A stretch of DNA of 64,000 bases from Agrypnia vestita (taxonomy: Eukaryota; Arthropoda; Insecta; Trichoptera; Phryganeidae), in NCBI GenBank assembly GCA_016648135.1, contig JADDOH010000467.1, positions 43,973 to 107,972 of the forward strand, in the 5' to 3' direction. Position 1 is the stretch's first letter; each line of letters starts with the position of its first letter. The translations under genes and the position numbers were made by a program. Under the pieces are notes generated by a model. The model was not told the origin of the DNA and did no database searches. It was given only the letters and a program-made list of their open reading frames with translations. This document shows positions 54,190-64,000 of this stretch, one piece after another.

Positions 54190-57100
54190 CTGTTAAAAGG
54201 CAAAAATAACATCATCCACTTATATTTCTACACATTTGCTATAATCTATCAAATATAGTTAAGCCTTCATTCACTCCGGAAACAAGTCCGTATTTCAAAG
54301 CACTCATATCACACATCACACCATAGTGCAAGACTTTCACATTTCCAATAAAAAACCTTTTGCCATATCTTTAGTTCTACTACATACTTAAATATCATCC
54401 TTCCATTATTTTTTTACAATGAAAAGTGATACATTTTTTTTAAACTGAGTGCAAGAATATCTATCCCTTTTAAAATGTGATTGTTTCGTTATAAAAAAAT
54501 ATATGAAAAATGATATTTTGCCATGTTTATATGTAAAATTATCAATTTTGATGCTTACAGTACTGTTAAGAGGCCCCAGTACACGATTTTCGTATTTGCT
54601 CTCGATTTGCTAAATTTAACGTAAACTTATTAAATCATTTTGCAAAACCCATAGCTAAACAGGATTATAATCAATTTTATCATGATAGATCCATTTACTC
54701 TTGAAGCATTTCCTTAAAAAAATAATAACAAATCAGACTTCGGTTGGACAGTCCAACCGAAGTCTGATTTGAAAGAAAAATGATCTTTTAACAGACTATA
54801 CGATTTAATTAATTCGAATTCTTGAGTATGGGGTATAATTTTTTGAATATTTTATATTTTTATACAGTGAAATTTTCTTAATACACATGTAAAATTTAAT
54901 TAAAATAATCGATGTTTAAATGGTTTTATGGATACTGCAATATAGGAAACAGAACATTTAATTTTTGTCTTATTTTAAACGATATATTTAACAACTTGTC
55001 ATAAAATATTAATATCTGAATAGCACCACTTCTTTTTCAAACTTTATACAATCAATTTGTAAATAAAATATATGGTCTTTATTTGAAAATATACGAAAAA
55101 TATTTATTAACAAATTATATCATAAAATGATATATTCTGTATAATATAATAACATATAACAATTTTTTTGTTTTAACAAACGGTAATGGTAACAAATATT
55201 TCAATAATTCCTAGCATCTTAATTCTTACAAATAGTGAGCATATACGGCTCTCTCATAGCTAGGAGTTATTGTTGGAGTGTTAATAAAAGCGAATGTATT
55301 AAATCAAATGATTAATTAGCATTGAAAGTTGCCACTTAAATGAGGGCAATATTTATTTAAAAGGATGTTTTTTTACGTAACTATGAAAACTTGTTGCATG
55401 AATATTTTTAGATTATAAAATTTCATAATAAAAAAAAAATTAAAAATGCATACCTTAAAATCCTTATAAGTTTTGGTAATAATTGCAATAGTTTCTTCCC
55501 CTCTTTTGTGGCCTTTTTTAATTTCATACAGTGCTTTATCGAGGGCCTCGTTGCGGATGCTGGGCTGGTCAGTGGGGCCGTCCCAGATCAATTCTCGTAA
55601 CGGAACTGTGGCTAATTTGCTGTGAAAAAATCATATTTTTTATGCCCGACTTACAAAAGTTTATAATTATTTTGTTTCAAAAAATTAAAATCCCTTCTAA
55701 TATTTACAATTCAAACTGAACATAGCTATGGAAGATTATTTACATCTACATTTTGAGATTCGTGGTGTGAATCAATGAACTTTGATAATCAATCTTTGAA
55801 ATATTCTATATAGCAGCACTATCCCACTGAGATATTTCTGAAATAAATACAAAAATCCTGCATCACTACTCAGGAAATTTTTCTGAGATCTACGAAACCT
55901 ACATCTTATTGGAAATAAGTTTTTAAAAACAACAGTCACTTCAGCTTTCCTTTTATATCTTGGTGTAAATAAATATTTAACTTTTAAATATGGATATTGT
56001 TGTCTTTGCTACTACGTTTCAGTCTAAAATCGACATCAACTCTCACATAAGTATGAACCGGCAATTTTGTCGCGTGACACATCCTTGGAGGTTGATTGGT
56101 TGAAGTGGATATTGCTGCTTTTACTTTTTACATTGCAAGGATATTCCTTTGCTTGCTTTTAAGGCTGGTCATCTGTTTTTCAAAAACTGTCAAAGTGTCG
56201 AATTGCGTCGATAGATCATGCTATTTCAATACGAGAGTAAGACATGAACAAACCTCATATCAGATAAACATTGCACGAGTGTATTTATTTATGTACTCCT
56301 TGCAAGACAAAAAGGCTGCGAGGAAACGAGACAACCATACGGAGTGCCGACGCTTAAAATATACGGAAACACCCAAGAGCAAGCCGTGCTCGCATACTTA
56401 TTATCCGAAATTTGAATGTTTTAAGTCTACAATTAAAAAAATGTGTATTTATATTTCTCCAATAATTTGTGTTGTAAAAAAATAGTAAATAACAATTTTT
56501 CTTATATCACTGTTTTTTAACTTAAAACATATGTCGCATAAGCACATTTAGATATTATTTCGAATTTTTATTTTTACATATTAATGAACGTGTTTTTAAT
56601 TTTAAAAAAAATCAACTTTTAAATAACGCTTCAAGTCTCAAAATGCAGGAGTAAATTCAATATATTGTTTAAAATCATCTCTTTATATGAAAAAAAAAGC
56701 ATTTGAAAATCATCAAAAGATGTAAAAATTTCTTGCAAATTCAAAAGCCTATAACTTTATTAATATTGAATATTTCATAATTATCTTAATATGGATTCTA
56801 GATAATTAAGTAAACTATATAAAAAATATTATGCTTATATATAAATATCCATTAAAACTTTGTTTCCCCTAGAACACTATAAACGATTTTTTTGGCCGCG
56901 GCCTGTCGATTAATGCTTATATTTTCTTAATTTTTGTAAATAATGTTCAGTTTATTACTTTTATACAAGAACAAAGGTTCTATATAAGTTATCGCTCTAA
57001 AAAAATTGCAGTCTATCCAGACACATTCTGATATAAATGAATAATAAATACCCACATTTTCGTAAAAAAAAGTGCCGAAATATGCATTTGCAGTGAATGT

Positions 57101-60100
57101 GCTGCCTTAATTGTGATTTTGAAACATGATTTTGGAAGAGTAGAGCTATATTTCCTATAAAATCTCGAATTCAGTACATTCTAAATTAGTGATCCTCAGT
57201 GACTGTACGCCAACCTTTTTTAATTTTTTTGGATATTATTGTCTTTGCCAAAGGGAGATTAAAGCATCCTGTCCAAAAATGTATTTAAATATTTATTCAT
57301 TATGTATTTAAATGATTTAAAAAAAAAACTGATCACAATAAGAATAAACAAAAAATTTGTTCATGTTGTTTGTTTATTTATCTATGACAAACAATTATTA
57401 TTTTTGTACACTTACATAGAAAATAATGTAAATTCTTATTAATGCGTTCACATGTTGCTCGACTGATTGTTTGTTCCGAAGCAATCCTGAATATGTTTGT
57501 TAAAGTAAGGGGCTAGCGAGTGGATAATATAAAAAAAAAATTAAACAGCAGTCCATTTGTTAATTGGTTATAGTGTTGTAAAAGTGTACCAATCGACTAA
57601 TTATATATAAAAAAAAAAAATTATATATTCATTCATGGTTGTGGAATTTGTATGCGGTACCTAGCTGAAATTATTATTAGGTCCTTACATATGAAATTGG
57701 CGTTTAGTATGGGAGGAACATAAAGCCGATTTTTTTTTTATTATAATATATTTATTTAATCAAAGTATGTACCATTGCTATCTATGCACTTTTGCCATCT
57801 CATAGGTAGTTCATCGATCCCTTTACTAAAAAAACCATTCGGACGGGAATCAATAAAATCTTTGAAGGCGGTTTGGACTGCCCCATCGGAGTTGAATTTT
57901 TTCCTTTGCAAGAAGTTATCCAAATTTCGAAAAAAATGGTAATCTGTTGGGGCAAGGTCCGGAGAGTACGGTGGATGTCTTAGACATTCCAATTGAAGCT
58001 CCTCTAATTTGGTAGCCGTCTGTTGTGTAGTGTGTGGTCTAGCGTTATCATGAAGCAGCAGTGGCCTAGAGCGATTAACCAGCCTCGGTTGTTTAGCAGC
58101 TAGCTTTTCCATCATGGTTTGCAGTTGCTGACAATAGACATCTGCCGTAATCGTCTGGCCAGATTTAAGAAAGCTGTAGTGAACGACACCAGCACTAGTC
58201 CACCAAACGCTCACAAGTAACTTTTTTGGAGTCAATTTTCGCTTGGGGCATGGTTTGGCTGGTTCGGCAGGGTTCAGCCATTGCGATGAGCGCTTCCGAT
58301 TATCGTACAGGATCCACTTTTCATCACAGGTAATGATTCGATTTAAAATCCCTTCATTATTGTGCCGGTTGAGTAATGCAACGCAGCAGTCAACGCGCGT
58401 TTGTTGATTTGCTTCACTCAATTCGTGAGGTACCCACCTTTCAAGCTTTTTCACCTTACCAATTTGCTTCAAGTGGATTAAAACAGTTTTATCACTAACA
58501 CCGCAGCCTGCAGCTAACTCGGATGTGGTTTGCGATGGATCCGCTTCCACAATAGCCTTCAATTCTTCATTATCAACTTTGGTCTCCGGCCGTCCACGGG
58601 GCTTGTTCTGCAGGTCGAAATTTCCAGAACGAAAACGTTGGAACCAAAAACGCACTGTGTTTTCTTTTGCGGCACCGTCGCCATACACATCATTAATCCT
58701 TCGAGCCGTTTCTGCAGCACTGGTGCCACGGTGGAACTCGTACTCGTAAATAACGCGATATTTCAAGTTTTTCATTTTGTAAACTGAGTGACGCAAAGAA
58801 AAAAACAATTGAGGAAAAAACAAATGAATTATAATTTTCAAAACACAAATACATGAGTAAATAGCTGTATAAATTTGGATTTGGAATTCCTAACCAAAGA
58901 GAAGATATTTGAGATCAAATTTGCCAGTACGGCAAAACACCAATTTCATATGTAAGGACCTAATATTATACCTATTTCTTAATTTATAGATCTGAGAAAA
59001 AAAACAAATTTACCTCTCATTTACTGTTTCCAAAATATTGGCAAATTTCTCATAAAAGACAGTATTTTCTAAATCCTTTATTTTATTGTTTAAGCGTTCC
59101 ATAGTTTTGCACAACTCTGCGACGGGGAGCTGGTCGTCAATTTGAAAGAAACTGCAGAGACTCTTCAGAAGAAAACTTGCCGGACCAGCCGGTCGAGGCA
59201 GCATCTAAAATGTAATTACATAAAGGTGTTTACTTTAATCCTTTAATATTTATTATATTATTACCCCTTTTATGCAGGGTATCTCATAGCTAGTTTTGAA
59301 TAGAAAATATTTTTTACACTTTGGGTGAAATGTCGACAGTTATTTATTTACTTATTTATTTATTTATTTATTCATACGCCAATCGGCTATACACATTGAT
59401 TTTACAAAAATAATAGACTTAAATGAATGGATTAGAAAAATTGCACATATATTAAAAAACAATACTAACATAGTAACAACATGGTATAATCATATAGGGT
59501 TGAGGGTAATTTTAATACTGTGATAACAATCTTTTTGCCGCTGATGAGAATGAGACGTATGATTCATCGAAGAAGTTGATATCAACACAGTGGCTATTCA
59601 CCAGATTGGCAATCCTATTTCTTGGGCCATTGTACACGTAACTTTTTGTGGATTTAGTGGTTTCTAACAATCTACGCACTCTTAGATCCGGCCTAGCAGT
59701 GATAATGCCAAATTGTTCCAGGATCTCGGGCGAGTCTATCTGTCCGTTGACAGATTTGTAGAAGAAGGTCAGGTCAGACAATTGTCTTCGAGTGATTAGT
59801 TTGCTGATTCTAAATCTGTTATATACGGTCTCAATATCTCCTGGTGATCGTGTACGATAGGCGATGCATTTACATAGTTTGCGTTGTATTCTTTCGAGCT
59901 GATTGATTAGTTTATTGGTATACGGCGACCAAATGACAGAACAGTATTCTAAAATCGGTCTCACAAGACTGTCGAATAGTCGTACCAGCGTGTAGACATT
60001 GCTGAAGTCCTTCCCAGCTCTAATGATGTAACCAAGAGTCTTGAAAGCTTGTGATGCAACTTTCTCCACGTGGCTTGAGAAATTCAGTTTATGGTCCACA

Positions 60101-63100
60101 ATAACGCCAAGGATGGAGATAAATGAAATGAAAGTTTGCATTTTTTTTCAATATCTTTGATTTTTTTTTAAACCAATGGATTATCACTCCAGTAACTTAT
60201 AAGGAATATTAAAAATTCATTTGCTTAAAATAAGTTCAATGAAATGACAAAAATCTTACAAAAAATATTTAAATTTTTTGCAAGGTTTTAATAATTTTAT
60301 TTGACAAAGTATAAAGAATATTTTCGATTCAAAATTAATGAAGAAGATTCCACAAAAGTTTTTGCTACTAGTTAAGAGACATCCTGTACACTTATAAGGT
60401 AAAATAGATTGTATCAAGTCAGGGTCACCACTTTACAAAAGATGGCGAAAGTATATGCATAGGGGTATAGATGAACAAGTAGCGCAAACGTAGCACGAAC
60501 GAAGAGAAATGTAGCATAAAATAATATATGGTAAATATTATGAGATGCCATGCACTCATTTCAGACATTATGGTCACCATATTTGTTACGAGCGAATTCG
60601 ACATAATACACAGTCTCATGTCATAACCAATAACAGGGCAACAGTCACTAATGCAGTTATGTTTTGCGTATTATACACCGACTTATCAATTTATTTGAAG
60701 TGCGTCCTTGGACGGCGGGGATTCTACGAACCGATCTACCTCATGGAGAAGAAAAAATAAAAAATCTCAAAATAAATTTACGTAGGCTTCATAAAACAGA
60801 GTGGTCAAAAGTAAGATATAACAAATATCAGAATTTTTAGAATTAACCAGAGTTAGGTATATGGAAAGGTAATAAGGACATGAGAAAAGAGATGTTTAAA
60901 AAGGTACCTACTTCTCTAGATTTTTTTGCCAATATTTCTGACTGCAGGCAGTGCACGGTGTCCAATGAGAATTGCAGCAAATTTTCAACAGCCAGCTGAT
61001 CCCTCCTCAGACACATGAGAGCGATGTGACTCTCGTTAACGGCCTCTTGTGACAAAGATTCAATCGCACAAAACTTATCATAAACATATCTGAAAAATTA
61101 TGTTTGAAAATCGTTAGCATGATTATTTATTTGAAGAATCATCAACACATCAACATGTAACACACTAAAGAAATTCATGATCATTTAAATACTCTGCGAT
61201 CCAAATTATCGACTTCATTATAAAGCAACTTTGTCAACTTGAAAACTCCGGTAATGTGTTTCATATTTAAATAATTCAATTAAAAAATTAAGTGGCTAAA
61301 ACTAAAAAAATCACAACACCAAATCTCCTTCTATGAATTCCAGTCCCCACCTTTGATTTGAAAATTTGAATTACAAAACTTTGTACAACTCATTAATTCA
61401 AAAAATGATAAACACTTCCAATAACACAGTTAATAGAAAAAAAAAAATCATAACTAAAAGAGAATTTGAACAAGTGAGAAACAAATTTAAACGCGTCCCA
61501 GTACGAGTAATTAGCACATATTAGAACTATCTGTGCATATCAAGGCAGCCAACTAAAAAAAGCATACACAGGATTCCTCAATTTTAGAGATAGTGACAAT
61601 AGGGGGGATACTACAAGATACTGCGAAATACATAAACATGTATAGACTTCGCAGGTGCGTATGATCAAAAAGCCGCACCCATTGTTAGTTTTTATAACTT
61701 GATAAAAAAAATTAATTACATGACTTATGCATTGATTTATGGCGCAGGGATCTAAAAATTATTTTGAATTAGGCGTCAGATACAATGCTTATTTAGTGGC
61801 ACGTAAGCATGCGCAGTATCGACCTTCTCTAGGCCTTGCTTATTAGTGGCATGTGTGTACGCACATTGCTAGTAACGAGCATGCCACTAGCCATACAACC
61901 GCCGGTTGATTTATGAGCATGCCACTAAGTGGCACAAGATTACAGTACAGTACAGCACTAAGGTACAGATACACATGCCACTTAGTGGCATGTGTATCTG
62001 TACCTTTAAGAATTACAAGGGTTTTCTACATTACTATAAATGGGGGTTAATCAACTATGAAATTAATATTTTGGGACTAAAGGTGGCTTTCCGTTCTTGG
62101 TGACCGCGACTAAGTCACGCGACCGATACTAAAGTTCAGTGTTTCTGCAGTTGCTAGACTAAGCTGTTGTGTTCCAAGTATTATGTCAAACATTTTAATT
62201 ATGAATAGAAAAAGACTTATAAAGCAGTTATTGGAAGACGAAGAAGAAGACGACTAACTTGCTTGTCTGGAGTGAGATTCGAACCTGCGACCTTTGGATC
62301 ACGAGGCGAGAGTCCTAACCACAAGACCAACAAGCTACTCACTGTGAAATGCTCATACAACGACATTTAAACTATAAAGAAGGAAAGTTACGAAGTTATG
62401 TAGGTTAAATCATGAACAGTTTATGTACTTGTCGGGTGCGACGCGCGAAAGCACTGCCTCCGGTGCGACCGGGTCGCGGTCGCCAAGTCACTCGCAGGCC
62501 ACGCCCACCGATCGCGCAATGCTGCCGCATGCATCCGTCAGTGGTTCATACTAATTCATAAAAAGCGGTGGTTCGCGGTCGCGGGTCGCGGCGGTGGTTC
62601 GCGGTCGCGCGTCGCGGTCGCTAAGAACGGAATGCCACCTTTATGTGTTTGAAAATTTTTGAATTATGATGAAATATTCTTTCAGGGTTTGAATTAACGG
62701 TATTAGTGTACTTTTTACTGTATTAGGATTTTGGGCGGTACGTAGATTGCCACCAGTATAAATTGGCGTGCGAGGGAGGGCATCCCTGCCGCGAAACAGA
62801 AGTTGCCCGGGTGTAAATTTATTACACAATACATAATATACAAAGTGGCCGGTACATTGACAAATAAATTTTATGATATTATAAAAGAAATTTGGTTAGG
62901 TAACACTAAAGAAACAAACCAGTAATGGCGGCTGTTCTGTCTAGAGTCCTGTCAGACGCTAAAATTGGTCCATTATTTGCTTTTTCAACTTCGCAAAACT
63001 TTAAAACTAAATTGGCAATTGTTCTTGCACCACCTGCAAGGTGCAAGACTGTTTTGGACATAATTCAGTGTATATTGGAAATCAAGATGTCACTGGTCGC

Positions 63101-63792
63101 GCGCAAATACGAGATTGAACTGAATGACAGGGCGAGGGGTTGCCGTCAGGTGCGGGCAGGGCGGGTTTCATAAAAATGGAAATGATTTCCTCAGACGAAT
63201 TATGATTTTTTTGTTACTAATTATCATAGAGAATTTTTAAGTTTTAAATTCTTGGTATATTTAACCTAACATACTTTGATTTTTTGTATCTTAATTGCAT
63301 TTCGCTGAGGAGCACTTGTTCACTCTGTCTGCTGATAAATTGTTGTATTGCTTCGGGAAGCTGAAGCTGGTGGTACGTCTCCAGGTCATTTCTTATAACT
63401 TTCACCATACCTGTAATTTTCACCTTTTCAAATCTGAAATAAAACACACTTAATTCAACATTAAAGTGAATGAAAGAAAAGTAATTATGTAAAAGTTCAA
63501 AATGCAAGCATTGAAAGATTCTTTGAATAAATAATAATAGATAAGATATTATATATCACAAAGACGTGTGTGATATATAATATCTGTATATATGTGTGAT
63601 CTTACAAAAAAGTACAATCAAAAATATCAATCAATCAAAAGTACAATACAATCAACTGTATATATGTGTGATCTTACAAAAAAGTATAAGATTAGAATGT
63701 AAGGTGTTAAGTATTGTCACTTAGGACATAATAAAAGAATTTTACCTTCCATTAAAATTCCTATTTTGTTTCCCTCGACGCCTGGAATCCAT
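54064..63792 (-). CDS. Six-exon gene, 288-residue protein of unknown function
   Basis: Spliced CDS: 63792-63746, 63433-63275, 61089-60912, 59204-59014, 55619-55454, 54189-54064; 867 nt with no frame break. Every junction is GT-AG and the phases fit (2, 2, 0, 2, 0). The protein starts with a basic head (MDSRRRGKQNRNFNGR) and continues as mostly charged, helix-favouring sequence: LPEAIQQFISRQSEQVLLSE, then SLSQEAVNESHIALMCLRRD, a coiled-coil-like LCKTMERLNNKIKDLENTVF near 160-185, PLRELIWDGPTDQPSIRNEA near 200, and a short basic end (RPTKPFK). No signal peptide, membrane span or catalytic motif is visible. It looks like a small intracellular scaffold or complex subunit, but I do not recognise the family. 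Exon structure and clean splicing make it a real gene. A mariner (intron 4) and a LINE (intron 3) lie within it. Confidence 0.8.
54729..54771. repeat. Perfect 43-bp palindrome in intron 5
   Basis: Arm CAAATCAGACTTCGGTTGGA plus C, one central A, then the exact reverse complement (21-bp arms). Surroundings are AT-rich. Confidence 0.9.
55454..55619 (-). CDS. 288-residue gene, exon 5
   Basis: KLATVPLRELIWDGPTDQPS to TKTYKDFK. Acceptor TTCACAG, donor AAG|GTATGC. Clearly GC-richer than its introns. Confidence 0.85.
55620..57670. other. Intron 4 of the 288-residue gene, left part
   Basis: AT-rich intron with one GC-richer patch at about 56,140-56,410. A 129-codon plus-strand frame covers that patch but has no ATG start, domain or flanking exon signal. 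Confidence 0.5.
57677..58963 (-). mobile_element. Mariner transposon, apparently intact
   Basis: 1,287 bp with terminal repeats TTAGGTCCTTACATATGAAA continuing TTGGCGTTT (left) and TTGGTGTTT (right, inverted), one mismatch in about 29 bp. It is flanked by TA (57,675-57,676 and 58,964-58,965). The uninterrupted transposase frame and near-identical ends point to a recent insertion. Confidence 0.92.
57756..58775 (-). CDS. Mariner transposase (DD34D), complete
   Basis: 339 residues from the ATG at 58,775 (MKNLKYRVIYEYEFHRGTSA), the usual mariner start; an upstream in-frame ATG at 58,841 would add 22 residues rich in F and H and is less likely. The N-terminal paired HTH region includes GTSAAETARRINDVYGDGAA and ENTVRFWFQRFRSGNFD. 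Family signatures WVPHEL and YSPDLAP are present. The catalytic aspartates lie in TCDEKW, LLHDNARPH and APTDYHFF, with exactly 34 residues between the second and third (DD34D). The enzyme cuts and pastes the element at TA sites. No stop or frameshift was seen. Encoded on the same strand as the host gene, within its intron 4. Confidence 0.93.
   Translation of the reverse strand: MKNLKYRVIYEYEFHRGTSAAETARRINDVYGDGAAKENTVRFWFQRFRSGNFDLQNKPRGRPETKVDNEELKAIVEADPSQTTSELAAGCGVSDKTVLIHLKQIGKVKKLERWVPHELSEANQQTRVDCCVALLNRHNNEGILNRIITCDEKWILYDNRKRSSQWLNPAEPAKPCPKRKLTPKKLLVSVWWTSAGVVHYSFLKSGQTITADVYCQQLQTMMEKLAAKQPRLVNRSRPLLLHDNARPHTTQQTATKLEELQLECLRHPPYSPDLAPTDYHFFRNLDNFLQRKKFNSDGAVQTAFKDFIDSRPNGFFSKGIDELPMRWQKCIDSNGTYFD
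59014..59204 (-). CDS. 288-residue gene, exon 4
   Basis: Begins with an in-frame methionine (MLPRPAGPASFLLKSLCSFF) and ends ANILETVNE plus two bases. Acceptor ATTTTAG, donor AG|GTAAAT. Confidence 0.82.
59275..60386. mobile_element. MITE family C interrupted by a LINE
   Basis: Left end GCAGGGTATCTCATAGCTAG, right end TTGCTACTAGTTAAGAGACATCC shortened to CTACTAGTTAAGAGACATCC and TG. The MITE text breaks in GTCGACAGTTA and resumes at GGAGATAAATGAAATGAAAG, matching the uninterrupted copy at 31,637-32,117. Confidence 0.65.
59341..60117 (-). pseudogene. 5'-truncated LINE (jockey/CR1-like) with (TAAA)n tail
   Basis: About 200 open codons from ILGVIVDHKLNFSSHVEKVA, through LFDSLVRPILEYCSVIWSPY and LERIQRKLCKCIAYRTR, to a stop at 59,512. 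A (TTTA)n run at 59,341-59,372 on the plus strand is its 3' tail. The RT palm and endonuclease are absent. The open frame suggests a young insertion. Confidence 0.8.
60390..60905. other. Intron 3 of the 288-residue gene, right part
   Basis: No further exon or repeat end recognised. Confidence 0.5.
60912..61089 (-). CDS. 288-residue gene, exon 3
   Basis: YVYDKFCAIESLSQEAVNES to EILAKKSRE. Acceptor TTTTCAG, donor GAA|GTAGGT. Confidence 0.82.
61095..61780. other. Intron 2 of the 288-residue gene, left part
   Basis: AT-rich, no feature supported. Confidence 0.5.
61785..62010. repeat. Palindromic AGTGGCATG repeat
   Basis: TTATTAGTGGCATGTGTG, GAGCATGCCACTAAGTGGCA and the hairpin CACATGCCACTTAGTGGCATGTG shortened here to ATGCCACTTAGTGGCAT, then TATCTGTACCTT. 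Same family as 1-100. Confidence 0.65.
62080..62641. mobile_element. MITE with GC-rich ends, carrying a SINE
   Basis: AAGGTGGCTTTCCGTTCTTG with GTGACCGCGAC on the left; inverted on the right AAGGTGGCATTCCGTTCTTA with GCGACCGCGAC. The right end contains tandem GCGGTCGCG motifs. A tRNA-derived SINE lies inside. Confidence 0.65.
62256..62339 (-). mobile_element. tRNA-derived SINE, copy 3, head only
   Basis: On the minus strand GAGTAGCTTGTTGGTCTTGT then GGTTCGAATCTC, the best B box of the three copies. Ends GACAAGCAAGTT; the body is missing. Confidence 0.7.
62757..63170 (-). mobile_element. Family T element, inverted, truncated copy 3
   Basis: AATTGGCGTGCGAGGGAGGG at the left and GAGGGGTTGCCGTCAGGTGC toward the right, reverse complement of 7,613-8,034. 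The far terminal repeat is missing. A short internal frame resembles the transposase-like piece in copy 1. In intron 2 of the 288-residue gene. Confidence 0.6.
63275..63433 (-). CDS. 288-residue gene, exon 2
   Basis: FEKVKITGMVKVIRNDLE to LRYKKS. Acceptor ATTTCAG, donor AA|GTATGT. Confidence 0.82.
63544..63585. repeat. Palindrome with 17-bp arms
   Basis: AGATATTATATATCACA, 8-bp loop, TGTGATATATAATATCT. The adjacent TATATATGTGTGATCTTAC is repeated at about 63,588 and 63,659. Confidence 0.8.
63746..63792 (-). CDS. 288-residue gene, exon 1
   Basis: ATG at 63792, 47 nt, donor AG|GTAAAA. An inverted copy of most of this exon lies at 63,959-64,000. Confidence 0.75.
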
Positions 63793-63935
63793 TATGAGAG
63801 AACAGCCTGCTGTTTCGGCACTTATACACGCGTTCCTACCCCCTCTGATTCCCTGTTTGCGACAATTTATTCCCGCTGGTATCCCTGTTTCCGGTTGCGT
63901 CGGCGCAACGGTTTTTTTCTTTCATATGACTCATA
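63793..63935. promoter_or_regulatory. Region between two inverted copies of exon 1
   Basis: Expected to hold the 5' UTR and promoter of the 288-residue gene. GC-richer than the introns, no clear TATA box. It would also lie upstream of the inverted copy. Confidence 0.35.
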
Positions 63936-63958
63936 ATGCACCAGGTAGGGATTACCTG

Positions 63959-64000
63959 GATTCCAGGCGTCGAGGGAAACAAAATAGGAATTTTAATGGA
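63959..64000 (+). pseudogene. Inverted partial copy of exon 1 of the 288-residue gene
   Basis: 42 bp, exact reverse complement of 63,748-63,789, running off the window. The shared CTCATAATG context also recurs at about 63,930-63,938, but 20 bases (CACCAGGTAGGGATTACCTG) separate that ATG from the copied codons, which shifts the frame. Reading from the ATG at 63,936 gives MHQVGITWIPGVEG instead of MDSRRRG. Confidence 0.6.

Noticed and set aside
56096..56485. 129-codon plus-strand frame in an intron
   Set aside because: Starts at TTG, shows no recognisable domain and lies opposite to the host gene. Kept only as a GC-richer patch.
58776..58841. Upstream start codon for the mariner transposase
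   Set aside because: The extra 22 residues are unlike known mariner N-termini; the ATG at 58,775 gives the standard length and start.

Overview
The window looks like insect nuclear DNA, most probably from a moth or butterfly. It is AT-rich, its genes are short exons separated by kilobase introns, and it is packed with transposable elements (mariner, Tigger/pogo, hAT, PIF/Harbinger-type MITEs, piggyBac-like, Helitron, several LINE families, tRNA-derived SINEs). It also carries a tandem pair of secreted dual-domain C-type lectins with the architecture of lepidopteran immulectins. No prokaryotic features, rRNA or functional tRNA genes were seen.

Layout. 1-21 kb is repeat-dominated DNA with one weakly supported small two-exon gene (1103-1147 plus 3612-3809), three LINE remnants, a Tigger-derived element and two promoter-like or LTR-like blocks. 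21,152-29,009 is one almost symmetrical inverted repeat of 7.86 kb with a 19-bp spacer. Each arm (about 3.9 kb) holds an outward-facing TATA-type promoter. To its right a LINE is split by a Helitron-like element built of about eight 130-bp tandem units.

30.9-37.1 kb and 39.0-49.5 kb are two tandem copies, both on the minus strand, of a five-exon lectin gene (deduced 320 and 317 residues). Every exon was assembled with intact splice sites and all introns are phase 1. Copy A has EPN in CRD1 and QPD in CRD2; copy B has EPN and QPN. Both upstream regions carry a kappaB-like site and GATA motifs, consistent with immune-inducible expression. The copies differ greatly in intron length because they collected different transposons, so each gives empty-site controls for insertions in the other.

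50.3-53.9 kb is a mosaic of old repeats bounded by TTAA-flanked inverted ends. 54.1-63.8 kb is a six-exon minus-strand gene for a 288-residue, probably helical protein that I do not recognise. An intact-looking 1,287-bp mariner sits in its intron 4, and a LINE nested inside a MITE sits in its intron 3. At the right edge (63,959-64,000) an inverted copy of this gene's first coding exon begins and runs out of the window.

The lectins are expected to act outside the cell as pattern-recognition proteins. Nothing links the 288-residue protein to them functionally.
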